Assembly: GCA_030015575.1 (NCBI GenBank)
Contig: CM057338.1
Coordinates: 832,466,353-832,530,352 of the forward strand
Source: Agapanthus africanus
Taxonomy: Eukaryota > Streptophyta > Magnoliopsida > Asparagales > Amaryllidaceae
Length of the DNA stretch: 64,000 nucleotides
Direction: 5' to 3'
A program made the position numbers and the translations under genes. Position 1 is the stretch's first letter, and every line of letters begins with the position of its first letter. The notes below the pieces were generated by a model that had not been told where the DNA came from, searched no databases, and saw only the letters and a program-made list of their open reading frames with translations. Of the stretch, positions 12,509 through 24,011 are shown in pieces.

Positions 12509-13074
12509 TGTTCCCCTCCGAAAGATGCAGCGGAGACGCGGCGAACGACTTGCCTGAAATTCGGGGCAGATGCTAATTGGTGCTATCCGTCCACCTCTCC
12601 GAATATGCCAAATTGATTTATGGCACCATATATCGAAAGTTTAAATGGATGCGGCCGATGTAGCAGACTTCGTCAGATTCCCCCTCGTTTGAAGGGTTTT
12701 TGATTGTGGGGACGCTCTTCCCTGCAGACGCAAGCCCCTGCAGTTAATTACGCTACCGCATCGCGGTAAAAACTTTCTCCTTCTCCAGATGGTCACTTCG
12801 TGTCGTGGGTGTTTGTTTTATGTTTGGTTGCCCGTGGATTGTATACGGAGACTAAGTTATGTTGTCGCCCGTAGGACGTGGACTAGTCCAAATCCGTATC
12901 TTTCTTAGATTTGGGTTTGGAGGGTTTGGTTTTAAGGATACCTTAGCCTCATTTGAGACTAAGATCAACTTAAACGTTTGTTAAGGATACGTTAGCCTAA
13001 TTTTAGAATAAGATCAACTTAACGGGATCATTTAGATCCGACAAGAGAGCGTTTGGGCTCTGTTGTTTAGTTTA

Positions 13075-13560
13075 GTGATATTACGGCCGATAATTAGTTT
13101 AAGGACATTACGGTCCACCGTTAGTTTAAAGACATTGCGGTCGAGGTTAAGGACATCATAGTCCGTGAGCTTAAGGACCTCACAGTCCGATGTTAGTTTA
13201 AAAACATCACGGTCAAGGTTAAGGACATCATAGTCCATGAGTTTAAGGACCCCACAGTCCGATGTTAGTTTAAAGACATCACGGTCGAAGTTAAGGACAT
13301 CATAGTCCATGAGTTTAAGGACCCTACAGTCCGTTGTTAGTTTTAAGACATCACGGTCAAGGTTAAGGACATCATAGTCCATGAGTTTAAGGACTCCACA
13401 GTCCGTTGTTAGTTTAAAGACATCACGGTCGAGGTTAAGGACATCATAGTCCATGAGTTTAAGGACCCCACAGTCCAATGTTAGTTTAAAGACATCACGG
13501 TCGAGGTTAAGGACATCATAGTCCGTGGATTTAAGGACTCCACAGCCCGTAGTAATGTGT
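13075..13560 (-). repeat. Tandem repeat of about 75 bp made of GGAC...GTCC words, within LTR
   Basis: Roughly six units, each with the words GGACATCATAGTCC, GGACCCCACAGTCC and GACATCACGGTC joined by TTAAG/GTTTAA. On the minus strand it stays open and encodes a repeat of about 25 residues built on DYDVLNLDRDVFKLT. The shared LTR at 29400-29760 has fewer units and C carries more at 53255-54250. I regard it as a DNA or RNA repeat, not a proven protein. Confidence 0.85.
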
Positions 13561-13859
13561 GGTTGTCGGGACCCATCACCTCTTTGAAGACGTTGAGGAA
13601 TTACAACGACAAATATCAAATGAGTGAAGAGATGTACCCTCGAACCGGGTGTAAATTGATTGGAAGAGCAGATGAGCTCAGTTCAATTTAATTTGAGGAC
13701 TTATGGCCAGAATTGGGCTAAGTCCAGTTAAAAAATGCTTAACCTTTTTATTTTTTGTTCTGCCTGTTAGGCCTTTATTTGGGCTCTGCCCTTTTAATAA
13801 TGCCAAGCATTGGGCTCTGTAATTTTTTGTCTTATATGGAATGCATAGCATTTATCAGA

Positions 13860-15400
13860 ACAAGGCATGTTCTGACAGCGCGCCACGTGGCGCACTAGGT
13901 GCTTTGAGCCAGTCAAAGAGCGCGTTGCGCTTCTGTCGGTTAGCGCATACAAGGAGGACACGTGTCGCTTAGCGCTAAACGCTAGTTTGTTAGCGCACTC
14001 TGCTTTTAATTTATGAGCGCGCTGCGCCAGTTTATGGGTGCGCCAGTGAGTGACACATGGCGCGCTTGGCGCTGAGCGCCAACCCAAGAGCGTAGTGCGC
14101 TGTTTCAAGAGCGCAAAGCACAGATCGTGTTTATGGTTGACACGTGGCATGTTTTGGCGCCGAGCGCCGATCCAAAGAGCGCAAAGGCGCGGTTCATGAG
14201 TGCAAAGCACTTTCCAATAGCGCAAAGCGCATTTTGATCAATTTTAAGATAAAAGAACAAATTTACGTTCTTCGAAGGAGGCCTTGCCTCAAGATCCAAG
14301 AACAAAAGTTCTTGTTTTTATTAAAAGACTCTGCCTTTATAGATCAGAAGATCTATGAAGTAAAAATAGTTCTTTTTATATTTTTATGATTAGGTCTTTT
14401 AATCTTTTCTTTTTAATCAAAGACCTTGGCCTTTTTTATAGATCTAAGATCTTTTTAGAAGACGTTTCTTCTTTTTACGAGATGATTTTATCTCTGTTGT
14501 TCAAGAAATAATTCTTTACCTTTAAAGATGAAGAAATGATCTTCTTCTTCTTCTTCTTTTTCTAAAGGGATGCCTTTCTTTCTCTTTGAGTTTTTCTCCA
14601 AGTTTGCAGAGGGTTTTCTCTCTTGTTTTTTTAGACTTGAAGTCTTGGGGCCTTTATATAGGGCCAATTGATTTGTTAAATCAGTTTTAAGAGATCTTTC
14701 TTTGATTGATTGGGGAATATTTCCCACCGTTGGATCTTTGATCCTAAGACTCCTGTTTGTCAGAAGATAATCTTCTTGTTTTAATAAAATTGAAAAATCT
14801 TACCATGCAGAATTTGTTCTGTTTTGGTAATTCATTATTTACCATTGGATCATTGATCCAGCGGTGCTTAAAGCACAATCTTGTTGTTTGGAAAGATTTT
14901 GAGAAATCTTTCTTTAACAGAATTTATTTCTGGTTAATTAATGATTTATTATTATTATTAGATCCTTTGATCCAACGGTGGGAATTTTTAATTCCAGTGC
15001 TGGCGCACCTACGCTAAACACGTGGCGCACAGCACAGAACGCAGCGCAACTGCGCTAGCGCACCCGTGCTTGACACGTGGTGCGCAGCGCAACTGCGCTA
15101 GCGCACCTGTGTTAGACGCGTGGCACGCCGCGCGGAGCGCAGAGCAACTGCGCTGGCGCACCTGTGTTTGATACGTGACGCGCAGCGCAGAGCGCTGGAT
15201 CTGAAGCGTTGCTTCAACTTTTTAATTTTTGAATTTTGAAAACAGAGCTTTGCTCTGATTGGGGTGCGCTGCCTAGGGCTCAGCGCTCCTGGCGCTGGCG
15301 TGTCTGCTTTTGACACGTGGCGCGCAGCACGCGGGATCTGAAGCGTTGCTTCAATTTTTGAATTTTGAAATTCAAAACAGAGCTTTGCTCTGATTGGGGA
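13860..15400 (-). repeat. LTR region filled with short inverted-repeat words
   Basis: Dense words of the form arm, 2-4 base spacer, complementary arm. Examples on the plus strand are GAGCGC-AAA-GCGC, GAGTGC-AAA-GCACT, GAAGC-GTT-GCTTC, CAGAGC-TTT-GCTCTG and GATCC-TTT-GATCC-like. The arms change while the spacer stays short and A/T-rich. The paralogous LTR at 30060-31610 shows the same words. No gene is seen. Confidence 0.75.
14653..14660 (-). promoter_or_regulatory. Candidate TATA box of LTR (sense transcript of element B)
   Basis: TATATAAA on the minus strand inside the palindrome GGCCCTATATAAAGGCC, about 745 bases after the LTR start. It is identical in the paralogous LTR (30849-30856). Confidence 0.6.
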
Positions 15401-15404
15401 AACA

Positions 15405-15417
15405 AATGCCCCCCACC
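15405..15417 (-). other. Polypurine tract of element B
   Basis: On the minus strand a G-run followed by CATT lies directly before the LTR start. It corresponds to TGTGGGGGCATT in element D (49029-49040) and to 31614-31625 in element C. Confidence 0.8.
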
Positions 15418-15509
15418 GTTGCGCTCACGTGGCCCAAACGTGAGTGCGACGGTAGTAGCATCTCAGTCGTTGAATCAACTTTTGGGGAGTTGAAACGGCT
15501 CTTAATGCC

Positions 15510-15517
15510 TATAAATA
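15510..15517 (+). promoter_or_regulatory. Antisense TATA box of element B
   Basis: TATAAATA in CCTATAAATAGG, about 105 bases inside the polypurine tract, pointing into the element against its own sense direction. The same box occurs in C (31718-31725) and, with a related context, in D (48919-48926, minus strand). Confidence 0.65.
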
Positions 15518-15631
15518 GGATCTTTGGTCTCTTAGATGATTTTCATCCTCTTTCTTGAGAATTTTCTCTTATTCAGAGCATTACTTTTCAGTTCAAAAAC
15601 TTTCAAGAGTTAGAACTCTTTCCAAACTTAG

Positions 15632-16131
15632 GTAAAATTAAATTAATTTTAAGAAATTAAGATTTTTACCCATTAACAGAGCCTTGTCTTAATAGATCTT
15701 TGATCTAAAGAAAACCCTTTTAGGGTTTCACTAGCAGAGCTTTGCTCCATAGGTCTAAAGAGAACTAAAGAGAACCCTATTAGGGTTCCATTAATAGAGC
15801 TATGTTCTCTAAAGGGATTTTTCTTGTGATTTCTTAATTCTTTAATGGAGCTTTGCTCCTTTCAAATCATATAGAAGAACTATTAAGAGTTTTTCATGGA
15901 TCTTGAAGATTTAAGCTGGAATTTTATTTTTGATGATTATATCATCTTCTTAGAGCAAAACTCTCAATGTTCTCGGGGGATTTCTTTAACTTCCCTTCAT
16001 AACTGATTTTGACAGGTGTCACTCCTGTCTGCAGAGCATTTCTCTCGAGGAGTTTAACTCCATGTGCCTATTTTGAATAAGAAATTGCTTGTTCAGTCTG
16101 TCTGCTAATCTTTGCTCATTTTCTGTTACAG
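15632..16131 (+). other. Predicted leader intron of the antisense gene in B
   Basis: The donor CTTAG/GTAAAA and acceptor TTCTGTTACAG/GAG flank 500 bases. The start codon ATGGACGCTCAC follows six bases after the acceptor. Intron position and splice sites are conserved in C (31840-32350) and, with different sequence, in D (48117-48767). Confidence 0.65.
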
Positions 16132-16136
16132 GAGTA

Positions 16137-16474
16137 ATGGACGCTCACATGTATGATCTCGACGAGATTATCTCTTACGGAGAATCGGCCGACTCGGCCA
16201 TTTTCAGAATCGAGAATTCACAAACGCCGAGTGTGCCGAAATTATGAGTCGCTTTGACGCATACAATGGTCAACTGCTTCCTCGGCGTTCCCCTCTTCTG
16301 AAGCTTATTGTGGGAGCGATCTGAGAAGCGCTCCCTCTATTCTGTACCAGCGTGCCGCTTAGAGCATTGGAAGCCGCTGAGGATAAGGTGCACTCGGTGC
16401 ATCTGATGAACCTAATCTCGAAGAGACGGCGAGACAATCTTGTCGACCGCCTGCACCAGGCTTTTCAGCAGTCT
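16137..16474 (+). pseudogene. 5' part of antisense ORF in B, interrupted by element E
   Basis: The start follows the predicted leader intron. The translation begins MDAHMYDLDEIIS and is closely related to the C copy at 32356. I recognise no domain. It is cut at 16474, where element E is inserted with target duplication AGTCT. The remaining 3' part lies beyond E from about 28588 to 28755. The function is unknown. Confidence 0.6.
16470..16474. repeat. Target site duplication of E, left
   Basis: AGTCT matches 28583-28587. The uninterrupted paralogous site in C (32690-32694) has a single AGTCT. Confidence 0.95.
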
Positions 16475-19400
16475 TGTAACGTTTTGAAAATCGTTTCGGT
16501 GAAATTTCGAAAAATCGGTATAATAAGGGGGTTTTCTGTAAAAAGTCAAAATACAAATATCTTATTATAAAAATTAAATATACATATTCTAGCTATGTAA
16601 TTGCTAGTATTTGGTGTTTATTGAGCCACTGGTGAAATTTTAAATTTTCTGAAAAAAATTATTTTATTATTATTTTAAGCCGTCACTAATACATTTAATT
16701 AGGGAAAATTACAAATTGGAACGAGTTGAAATAAATTTTGTGTATCATAAAACATTAAATAAAATTTTATCATGTGGTTTTTGAAACGAAATCGTTTGCC
16801 AAAACGGTTTAGAAAATATCGAAGAAAAAGGCTTTTTTCGGTGAAATTAGTGTTAATGGGAATTGGGGTTTAGCATTTATCTTTTTCCTAACCCACACAC
16901 CCACACCTCACCCTCTCTCCCCCCTCCCTATATGGCCGGCCCCACCTTGACAGCCCTCCCTCTCCCTCTCTCTCCAATCACCTCACTTTCTTAAGAAAAG
17001 AAAAGAAAATGATAAAAGAAAAATGGCGGACTTTGACTTTCCCTCACTTTCTCCACCTCACTCTCTCTCCTCCTCACCCATCCCCTCCAAATTCTGAACG
17101 AGATTGCCTTTCCCCCTCAACAACAACAGCCCTCCCCAAATTCCCTCCTTTTTCCTTCAAAAAAATCAACAAAAATCACACATAAAGCCCACAAAATCAA
17201 AATCTAAATCCTACCCATTTTTACTTGACTATTCTAGCATGGATCTAGGGATCAAAATGGCATTTTGGGAGGCTAGATCTTGAGCTTGATCTCATCATGG
17301 GAGGTATAATCTCATGCTTTTGTTAAAATTTGTTATCTAGTTGCTTTAATATAAGTTAACTAAGTGCTTAATTAGGTTTTTGATGAGTTTAATTGCATGA
17401 TTAAAGATTTCAAGTTAGGGTTTTGTTGTGGAAATGGGTTGTGATAAATTGTGCATGGTTTTGTGATGTGGATTAATATCTTAAGTTTTATAGAAAGCTA
17501 ATTTAGTTGTTAATTCCAAACCATTACTTGTAAAATGCCCTAATTAAGTTATTTTGCTAACTAAAGTTTTGGAAAATTATTAAATGCTTTAGATTAAATT
17601 ATAATTATGGTTTCATGTCATTATAGATAATATATTGAGTGGTTTAATGCCTTTAGTTCATGAAAATCCTAGCTAAATTGTTGTTTGTGCATTTTTGCTA
17701 TAAATTGTTAAAAATTGGGTATTTTGTAAACTAGAATTTTGGGGTTAATGGAATTTAATGAGATTAAATTGTGGAAATTGTTTTTATGACTTATTTAAGA
17801 TATTTAGTGAATATTGTGGCCGCTAGATTCGTTCATACATCGAGTTTTGTACTAAAACGGTGATTTGTGCTTGCTAGATTTTCAGAAAAATGACTTTTTA
17901 AGTGAAATTGGGGTTTTTGTGAGTTTTAACCTATTTTATATTAAAATTAGTGTTCGTGAATGTGAAAATGAGTGTATTTGTGTTTTTCTCGATGGTCTGG
18001 CGTTTGTACACCGACGTCGAGAGTTTTTGGGTTGATTTGTGAAAGCAACCATAGGTTTTGACCTATGTGGGATTCGTGTGTCGTTTTGGTCATGAGTCGG
18101 ATTTTAATACGATACGATGCGTTGTGATATATAGGTACCCCCATGTGGACTTCGAGACGACAAGCAAGCGCGTGGCGATGTCGGCACCGGCGAGCGAGGA
18201 CCGGGTGAGTAGATTTATATCTACGGGGAGAAGTCGGGTGGATGGCGTATAGCACCCCCGCAGTCCGTAGTGTAGCTCATATATATATGTTTATATAGGT
18301 GTTTTATGATACGAGAATGTTCATTCATGTTATGTTTATGTGTTCATGGAGTACCTTTGGGTTAGTTGCGAAACCCTAGAGTAGTTGTTATACCCACATA
18401 CGCACACACAGACTTGCATACTTTACTTTCTTGTGGGCAGATTGGGATGTGTATATGTGTGTATATGTGTGTATATGCGTGGGTATGGGACTATGCATAT
18501 GTACATTCATATACGCAAGCATGGATAATGAGGATGGTACTTGGGATTTAAGATGAGTCGATGAGATTTGATTTGAGGCCGTGAGATCGGTGATATAACA
18601 GGGTTCGTATTTGAGATACAACATGACGTTGTAACGGGTCCTTGACGTAGTGTTTCACACACGTGCATGCATACTTAGGCGGTATCAGTATTGTACTTGA
18701 CGTAGATCAGTACCCCGATCATGATATTTGATAAAGAGGATACCAGGTGAATAGTATGATGAATGTGATATTGACCCGTACCCAGATTTGGGGATGCCGT
18801 ACGAAGGATTTACGTACGAGCTATATTTTGATGATTGATCCGCACTCTTGACGTGGGATGTCTGGTTATAGATATGGTATCGGATATGATATTATTGAGG
18901 CGGGATCACCGACTAATATATATACAGGTATGTATATGTATCGACTCAGATGTTAGGCGGTTTTCTTACCTGTAGTCTAGCTTGTAGCATAGCCCTTTAG
19001 TTTAGTTAGTTGTTAGATTAGATTCGGTTCCTACCTATTTCAAAGCTTACGAATCGTGCGTATCTTAAAAGACAAGTCAAGTGATTCTACGGATATTTCA
19101 AAAAACGTATCTTTTCTTAAAAACACCGTAGCCCCTATTTTCAAAACCCCACGATTCGTGTTATTTCAAAAGGCACCATTGTAGGACTTATATTAGGTTA
19201 ATGCAGATTAGTTATCGCCGCGTCTAGTATTCAGCTCCCGCTCATTATTGTTGTTCGCTCCGCATCACATGCTTATATTATGCTTCATATTCTACTGTTG
19301 ATATCTTGTGGTTAGGACACCAGCACCATTACCGATGATGCGTATGTACCACGTACACTTACTTGCCGGCTCACACACATCTTCATCGGTAATTGCCATG

Positions 19401-21046
19401 TCACATACACCTTAGAAAATATTATTGCTTGACATAGCCTGTTAGCTAATAGTTTAGACATGATATTAGTGTACTTGCCTTATATGTTAGTTTAGACATT
19501 ATAGTTATTACCTGCTACTTCATGCATACTGTTATTCATTGTTATGCCGCATTCATGGATTCTCATGCATATATTCACTTTTTACGTGCCATTGAGGTTT
19601 TGGATTCGGATTTCCATAAGATTTTCTGGATTTGGGGAAAACCGCAAAACATATACAAACTTCTTCTTTCTCTTTTTAAATGAAAAGCGCGGTTTTTCCC
19701 ATGATGTATGAGTCGTCCACCATGAGTTTGCTGATGGATTTCGAGACCCGATTCGAGGAGTTGGATGAACCGTTTCGGGTACATGGTGGACCCGGTAAAG
19801 TACCCCGGGGCAAGAAGCTCGTGGTGATGACGATGAGCCTGGCAGGGGGAGACTACCTACTGGTGATTTTACCCGACGCGTCAGATATCCGAAGGATACC
19901 GTCGTGGTCTTGAGATGGATAGTAGGGGCCGGTCTGGACTGACGGCGCCCTAGATATTGAGATTGAGACATTGAGATTTCGAGATATTGAGGTACTGAGA
20001 TTTGATGATACAGGCCAGTCCGGATAGCCGGAGCCTGAGGCTTTGAGACATTGAGATTTATATTTTGTGTCGATGCTAGACACTGTTGATACTGATTTCA
20101 TTTATGATACCTCATTTTAAAAATACAAAAGAAATCTCACTAATTTATGAAAACAGTTTCTTCATTTACATGTATTCTGTTTTCATGCATTCATACCTCA
20201 TTCATATGATATATTGCTACCTGAGGCACTGACACGGGCACATGAGATCACACTCGGGTTAGATATTACCCTAGCCATTGTTATAGGCTGCATGTTATTC
20301 ATATATTTGAGGATATATTATGATCATTGACCTAGGTTGCGTTATTTATGCGATTTCTGTGCGTAGATGTTTTTCTATTCACAAGTTGGCAACTCACCCC
20401 CGTTGTGCCCCAGTTTCTTGCAGGTTTTGCCGTACAGGTTTCATTACGGCTTTGCTGGCACTACTTCCTTTTCCGGGTGATTTGCTATTAGGTGGGTTTA
20501 TTTGTATCGTACCCCCCCTATTATATCTTGTATATCATTTTTCTGTTGTATCTAGAAGTTCCATCAACCAAACATGTATTTATTTTGAGATAGAGACCAA
20601 TGATGTTATTCCTTCGACCTTAGAGTCGCGCGTTATATTTCTGTGGTTTTCTTGTGGTTTTGAGTTTCCTTTTGAATTTTGATCCTCGCCGTTGGCGTTG
20701 TATATTATATTGCTTGTGTGGTCGTGACCGTCGATTGACGAAGAGCTAGCTCCCGCTTGGGGATGCCTTTTTATTGATTTCGTATACTATTCATGTTGTA
20801 TCCCGTTTGGGGGCCAGTATTTACAAAGGAGACTCTGCCGAAATTTTCAGGAAATACTTGATGTTTTTAAAACCGCGTAACTCGGCTTATGCTATTAAAA
20901 CTACTTGATTTTAAATTGGTTTTCCTTCACTCTACTACTTTTCTTGGTTTTGGATTTCTGGGTTTTCGGCTTACTTAGATTACGTACGCCTCGAGATGTT
21001 TCGTAGTTTAAGTGCCGGTCATGTTCCGTACTTTCGGGGCGTGACA
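16475..21046 (+). repeat. 5' LTR of element E (4.57 kb)
   Basis: TGTAACG...GTGACA. It matches 24012-28582. The promoter-like region is at 16860-16945: a C/T-rich stretch, then the TATA-like module. A TG/CA-rich microsatellite (GTATATGTGT units) lies near 18440-18480. Several short open frames between 17947 and 20682 recur in both LTRs simply because the LTRs are duplicates. None looks like a protein gene. Confidence 0.95.
16929..16943 (+). promoter_or_regulatory. Candidate TATA box and GGCCGGCC module of E LTR
   Basis: TATATGGCCGGCCCC about 455 bases into the LTR, after CCCTCTCTCCCCCCTCC. The module is identical to that of the copia LTR at 7395-7409. The 3' LTR copy is 24466-24480. Confidence 0.55.
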
Positions 21047-21050
21047 AAGT

Positions 21051-21062
21051 TGGTATCAGAGC
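21051..21062 (+). other. Primer-binding site of E
   Basis: TGGTATCAGAGC complements the 3' end of initiator tRNA-Met over 12 bases, four bases after the LTR end. Confidence 0.9.
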
Positions 21063-22879
21063 GTTAGGTTTTACTTTCGGAGCGTAGGATGACCCTTGGT
21101 TGATGGAATAGGTGACTAAAGTAGAGCGACGTACCGTGGGTATGTTCCGCGGCATAGTTACGATACGCTACTCCACTTAAGAAGCCTTAGGATGTACATT
21201 TCTTTGCTCAGTATTATATTCATTCCGATCTAGCCTCATCAGTACCAGTTATGGTTTTGCTTCCACGATTACGGGCAGGGAGAGCTACAGCTAGAGTTGT
21301 GGTCAGCACGAGCTCGTCACGAACGAGGACTGACCAGGGCGAAATTCCGGCGACACAGGATTGCGGAGATGTGACTTTTTACTGTATTTCCGCGCCACGA
21401 GCGTTTGGCGGATCGCCTTTATGAGGTTACTCGGATGTGCTGATCGACACTAGAGGATTGAGCCAATGATAGAGGCCAGCAGATTTTGATGACCGTTAGT
21501 GTATTGCTTATTCATGATGGTCGAGGCACTGTTCAGCGTGCAGACGAGCGAGCCAGCTAGTGCTGCGAACGACGAGATATCGCCCCAGATGTTGGAGCTA
21601 TTGCAATACGAGTTGTACTAAGAGATGATAGAAGGTCACTAGTCTCCGAGGATGAATGACTAGGACATGTGGTTCGCTCGCTACCCCGATGCGAGGTCAT
21701 CAGATAGGTTGATTCCAGCTAGAGACGACTTCACGCAGAGACGTGAGGGTCGACAGAGACGATCGAATGTCGGAAACCTATTATTCCAAGTTTAAAGTAT
21801 TCGGAAAGACATGCAGGCAATTCTATGGTCCCTCTAGAAGAATGAAACCCTAACTCGACATAATGACCATGTGAAAGCCTTTGAACCTTCGGGTCTGTGG
21901 CAATTCCATGGTGCCATTAGTGAGGCTTGGGTTTGCCCTTCTACGGCTGGACCATCGATGCTGTGGTACGTACTCGATACTATTAAACTGTACCCAAGAT
22001 GTTGAGCTCTTGGGGGATTATGAGGTTTTGACGAATCGATCGGATGGTTCGACTTCATTCGGATGCCAGGTGGTGAGATGCATTTCTTGGGAGACTCCAG
22101 ATACGAGGATAGCCGTAGGAGCTCAGTCCATGCAGCCACGACGAGATGAGTCCGAAGCAGTCGACATTAAAGAAAGTGGAGTAAGAGGTTCGTACAAGAT
22201 CTGGATATGATGACGTTCCCCTCCGCCGACATCAGAGATGCGATGCGCATGCCGAGGCAGAGTACTGGATATACCTTCCAGAAGGAGTCGCGATGGGTGT
22301 GCAGCCGTTCCAGAGCAAGATGCAGATATAGGAAAGGACGATGACTTCCGGACAGTTGGCAGAGACGAGACATGGAAGAGACCGTGAGCAGGATTCCTTC
22401 CAGGACACTGCTGCAATGATACTTGCACCCAGGATCAGATGTGTCACATACATTCAGAGAGCCAGAGGCCGACGCCAGTGATATGCTGTCTTACGAGTAG
22501 TCGCGATGATTGACCGGGAGATGACAAGAGACGTGCCAGAACGGGATCATCCCCGTTAGCACACCCGACAGGGCCGATGAGCTGATGGACCGAGAGATTG
22601 GTAATTCACAGTGAAGACCTTGACCCAGGAGTGGTCATTGTTACGCACACCAGCAGGCCAGAGTTCATGATCATCGACGAGACGTCCCACTAGTGACCGC
22701 GACAGTTGGCCCGAGATTCTTAGAGGATGCGCTTGAGCGGTACTATTCTGCCATTATTGATTTCGATGTTTTGGGTGATTTATTCGCATGATTTGATTTT
22801 GATGATGAGAATTTACGATCTTTGCACAGTGTTGCACTTGATATCGTTTTCGTGCTTTAGTTTCACATGTTTGTGATTT
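21063..22879 (+). other. Internal region of E without recognisable genes
   Basis: No reading frame longer than about 110 codons. I see no gag, protease, reverse transcriptase or integrase motif on either strand. Base composition is moderately GC-rich compared with the LTRs, so it may descend from a much-decayed gag region or be unrelated filler. Confidence 0.6.
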
Positions 22880-23360
22880 TACGGTTTTAGACATTTGAGT
22901 TGATTTTGTGCGTATGCACGCACACGATTTGGTTCCTGCACTCTGTATAGTTTATATATGCTTGCAGTGCAGTGATACGCCTTTTGTGCACTTAGATGCA
23001 CTGGATTTTGATTTCGATTGTGATACTCGATATTTGTTTTGTGCACCTTGTGCACCTGATTTGATTTTGCGCATGTTCGGCGCTTGATATTAGATTTCAT
23101 GATTTCGTGCATGATGGATGCCCCTGGTTTTGGGTTTTCGCGCATGTTAAGCGCATGTCTTGATATGCGATTTTGGTGCACACCAGATGCACTAAATCGA
23201 GATTTTTTCGTGCATATCAGATGCACCTGATTTTGCTGTCAGGCACACATGTTGCCTACGACAGATGCTTTGTGCACACCCAATGCACTTAGATCTTGTT
23301 TCTATGCACTTGTATGGCACGTATATGGATTTTGATTGTCGTGCGCACCAGACGCACGTA
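22880..23360 (+). repeat. Degenerate tandem words GTGCA...TGCAC in E
   Basis: Repeats of about 35-45 bases with inverted words such as GTGCACACCAGATGCAC, GTGCATATCAGATGCAC, GCGCATGTTAAGCGCATG and GTGCGCACCAGACGCAC, separated by TTTTGATTTCG-like spacers. The arms alternate between TGCA and GCGC types while the middle stays close to NCACCAGA. Confidence 0.65.
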
Positions 23361-23998
23361 GTATTCATACGCGTATTTTGGGATTGATTTCTTATAGAGC
23401 AGTACGTTTTTTTTATGATAATTGCGATGTATTTTCGTACTAAGCAGGACTAGTCAGAGGACAGTACCTGAATGTATTTTGCATGCATTGATAGCTATTG
23501 AAGGGAATTCCAAAAAGCGAGCTATAGTCTCAGTATTTACCTACGTGTCTGATATGACGCGAAACGTTTAAAACAAGGAAAACCCTTCTAAATTGTTTCC
23601 CAAAATGGCGGAACGTACATTTCAAACAAAGGTATATATGTATATAGTTATTTTCTTATGATAGACGTCCGCCACTGTGCAGTGTTATGTGCATTGCACA
23701 GCAACTTAAAGGATTTGGCATGCTTTTCCTCCTGATATTTACATGTATAGTTCTGATTTATGGCATATCGGTCTTGCTTGAGATTTGGCATTTGTGTCTT
23801 CACCTTGATTCCGATGATTGCGGGATGCTTGACGGAGTTTTGATTTCGAGTTATCTACTCATTACTCATGCGCATGTATTGCGCTATGATGAGTTTTATG
23901 TACTTATGATTTCGGAGCCCCGACGACTTGATGGTTTTGCTTAGATGTTTTTGTATTTGGGGGGAGTTTGAATTTAAATTCGGGGACCGAATTTCTTT
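23361..23998 (+). other. 3' internal region of E
   Basis: An AT-rich noncoding stretch leading to the polypurine tract. The open frame at 23687-23944 has no recognisable domain and I do not call it a gene. Confidence 0.5.
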
Positions 23999-24011
23999 AA
24001 GGGGGGAAGAT
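23999..24011 (+). other. Polypurine tract of E
   Basis: AAGGGGGGAAGAT directly precedes the 3' LTR start TGTAACG, as in plant chromoviruses. Confidence 0.9.

Larger units (their letters stand above)
12509..15404 (-). repeat. 3' LTR of element B (2.9 kb)
   Basis: It is homologous end to end with 28848-31613. On the plus strand it starts TGTTCCCC and ends AAACA, giving TG...CA ends on the minus strand. The part at 12509-13740 is also homologous, reversed, to the last 1.15 kb of the LTR of element D. The rest is a different sequence rich in GCGC words. A sense TATA box lies at 14653-14660, so most of the LTR is transcribed leader. Confidence 0.9.

Noticed and set aside
19575-20682. Open frames of 70-129 codons in the E LTR, repeated at 27112-28129
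   Set aside because: They recur only because the LTRs are duplicates. Several overlap on opposite strands and none resembles a known protein.
22167-22453. Candidate protein genes on the minus strand of the E internal region
   Set aside because: Three overlapping short frames with no recognisable motif and no matching context.
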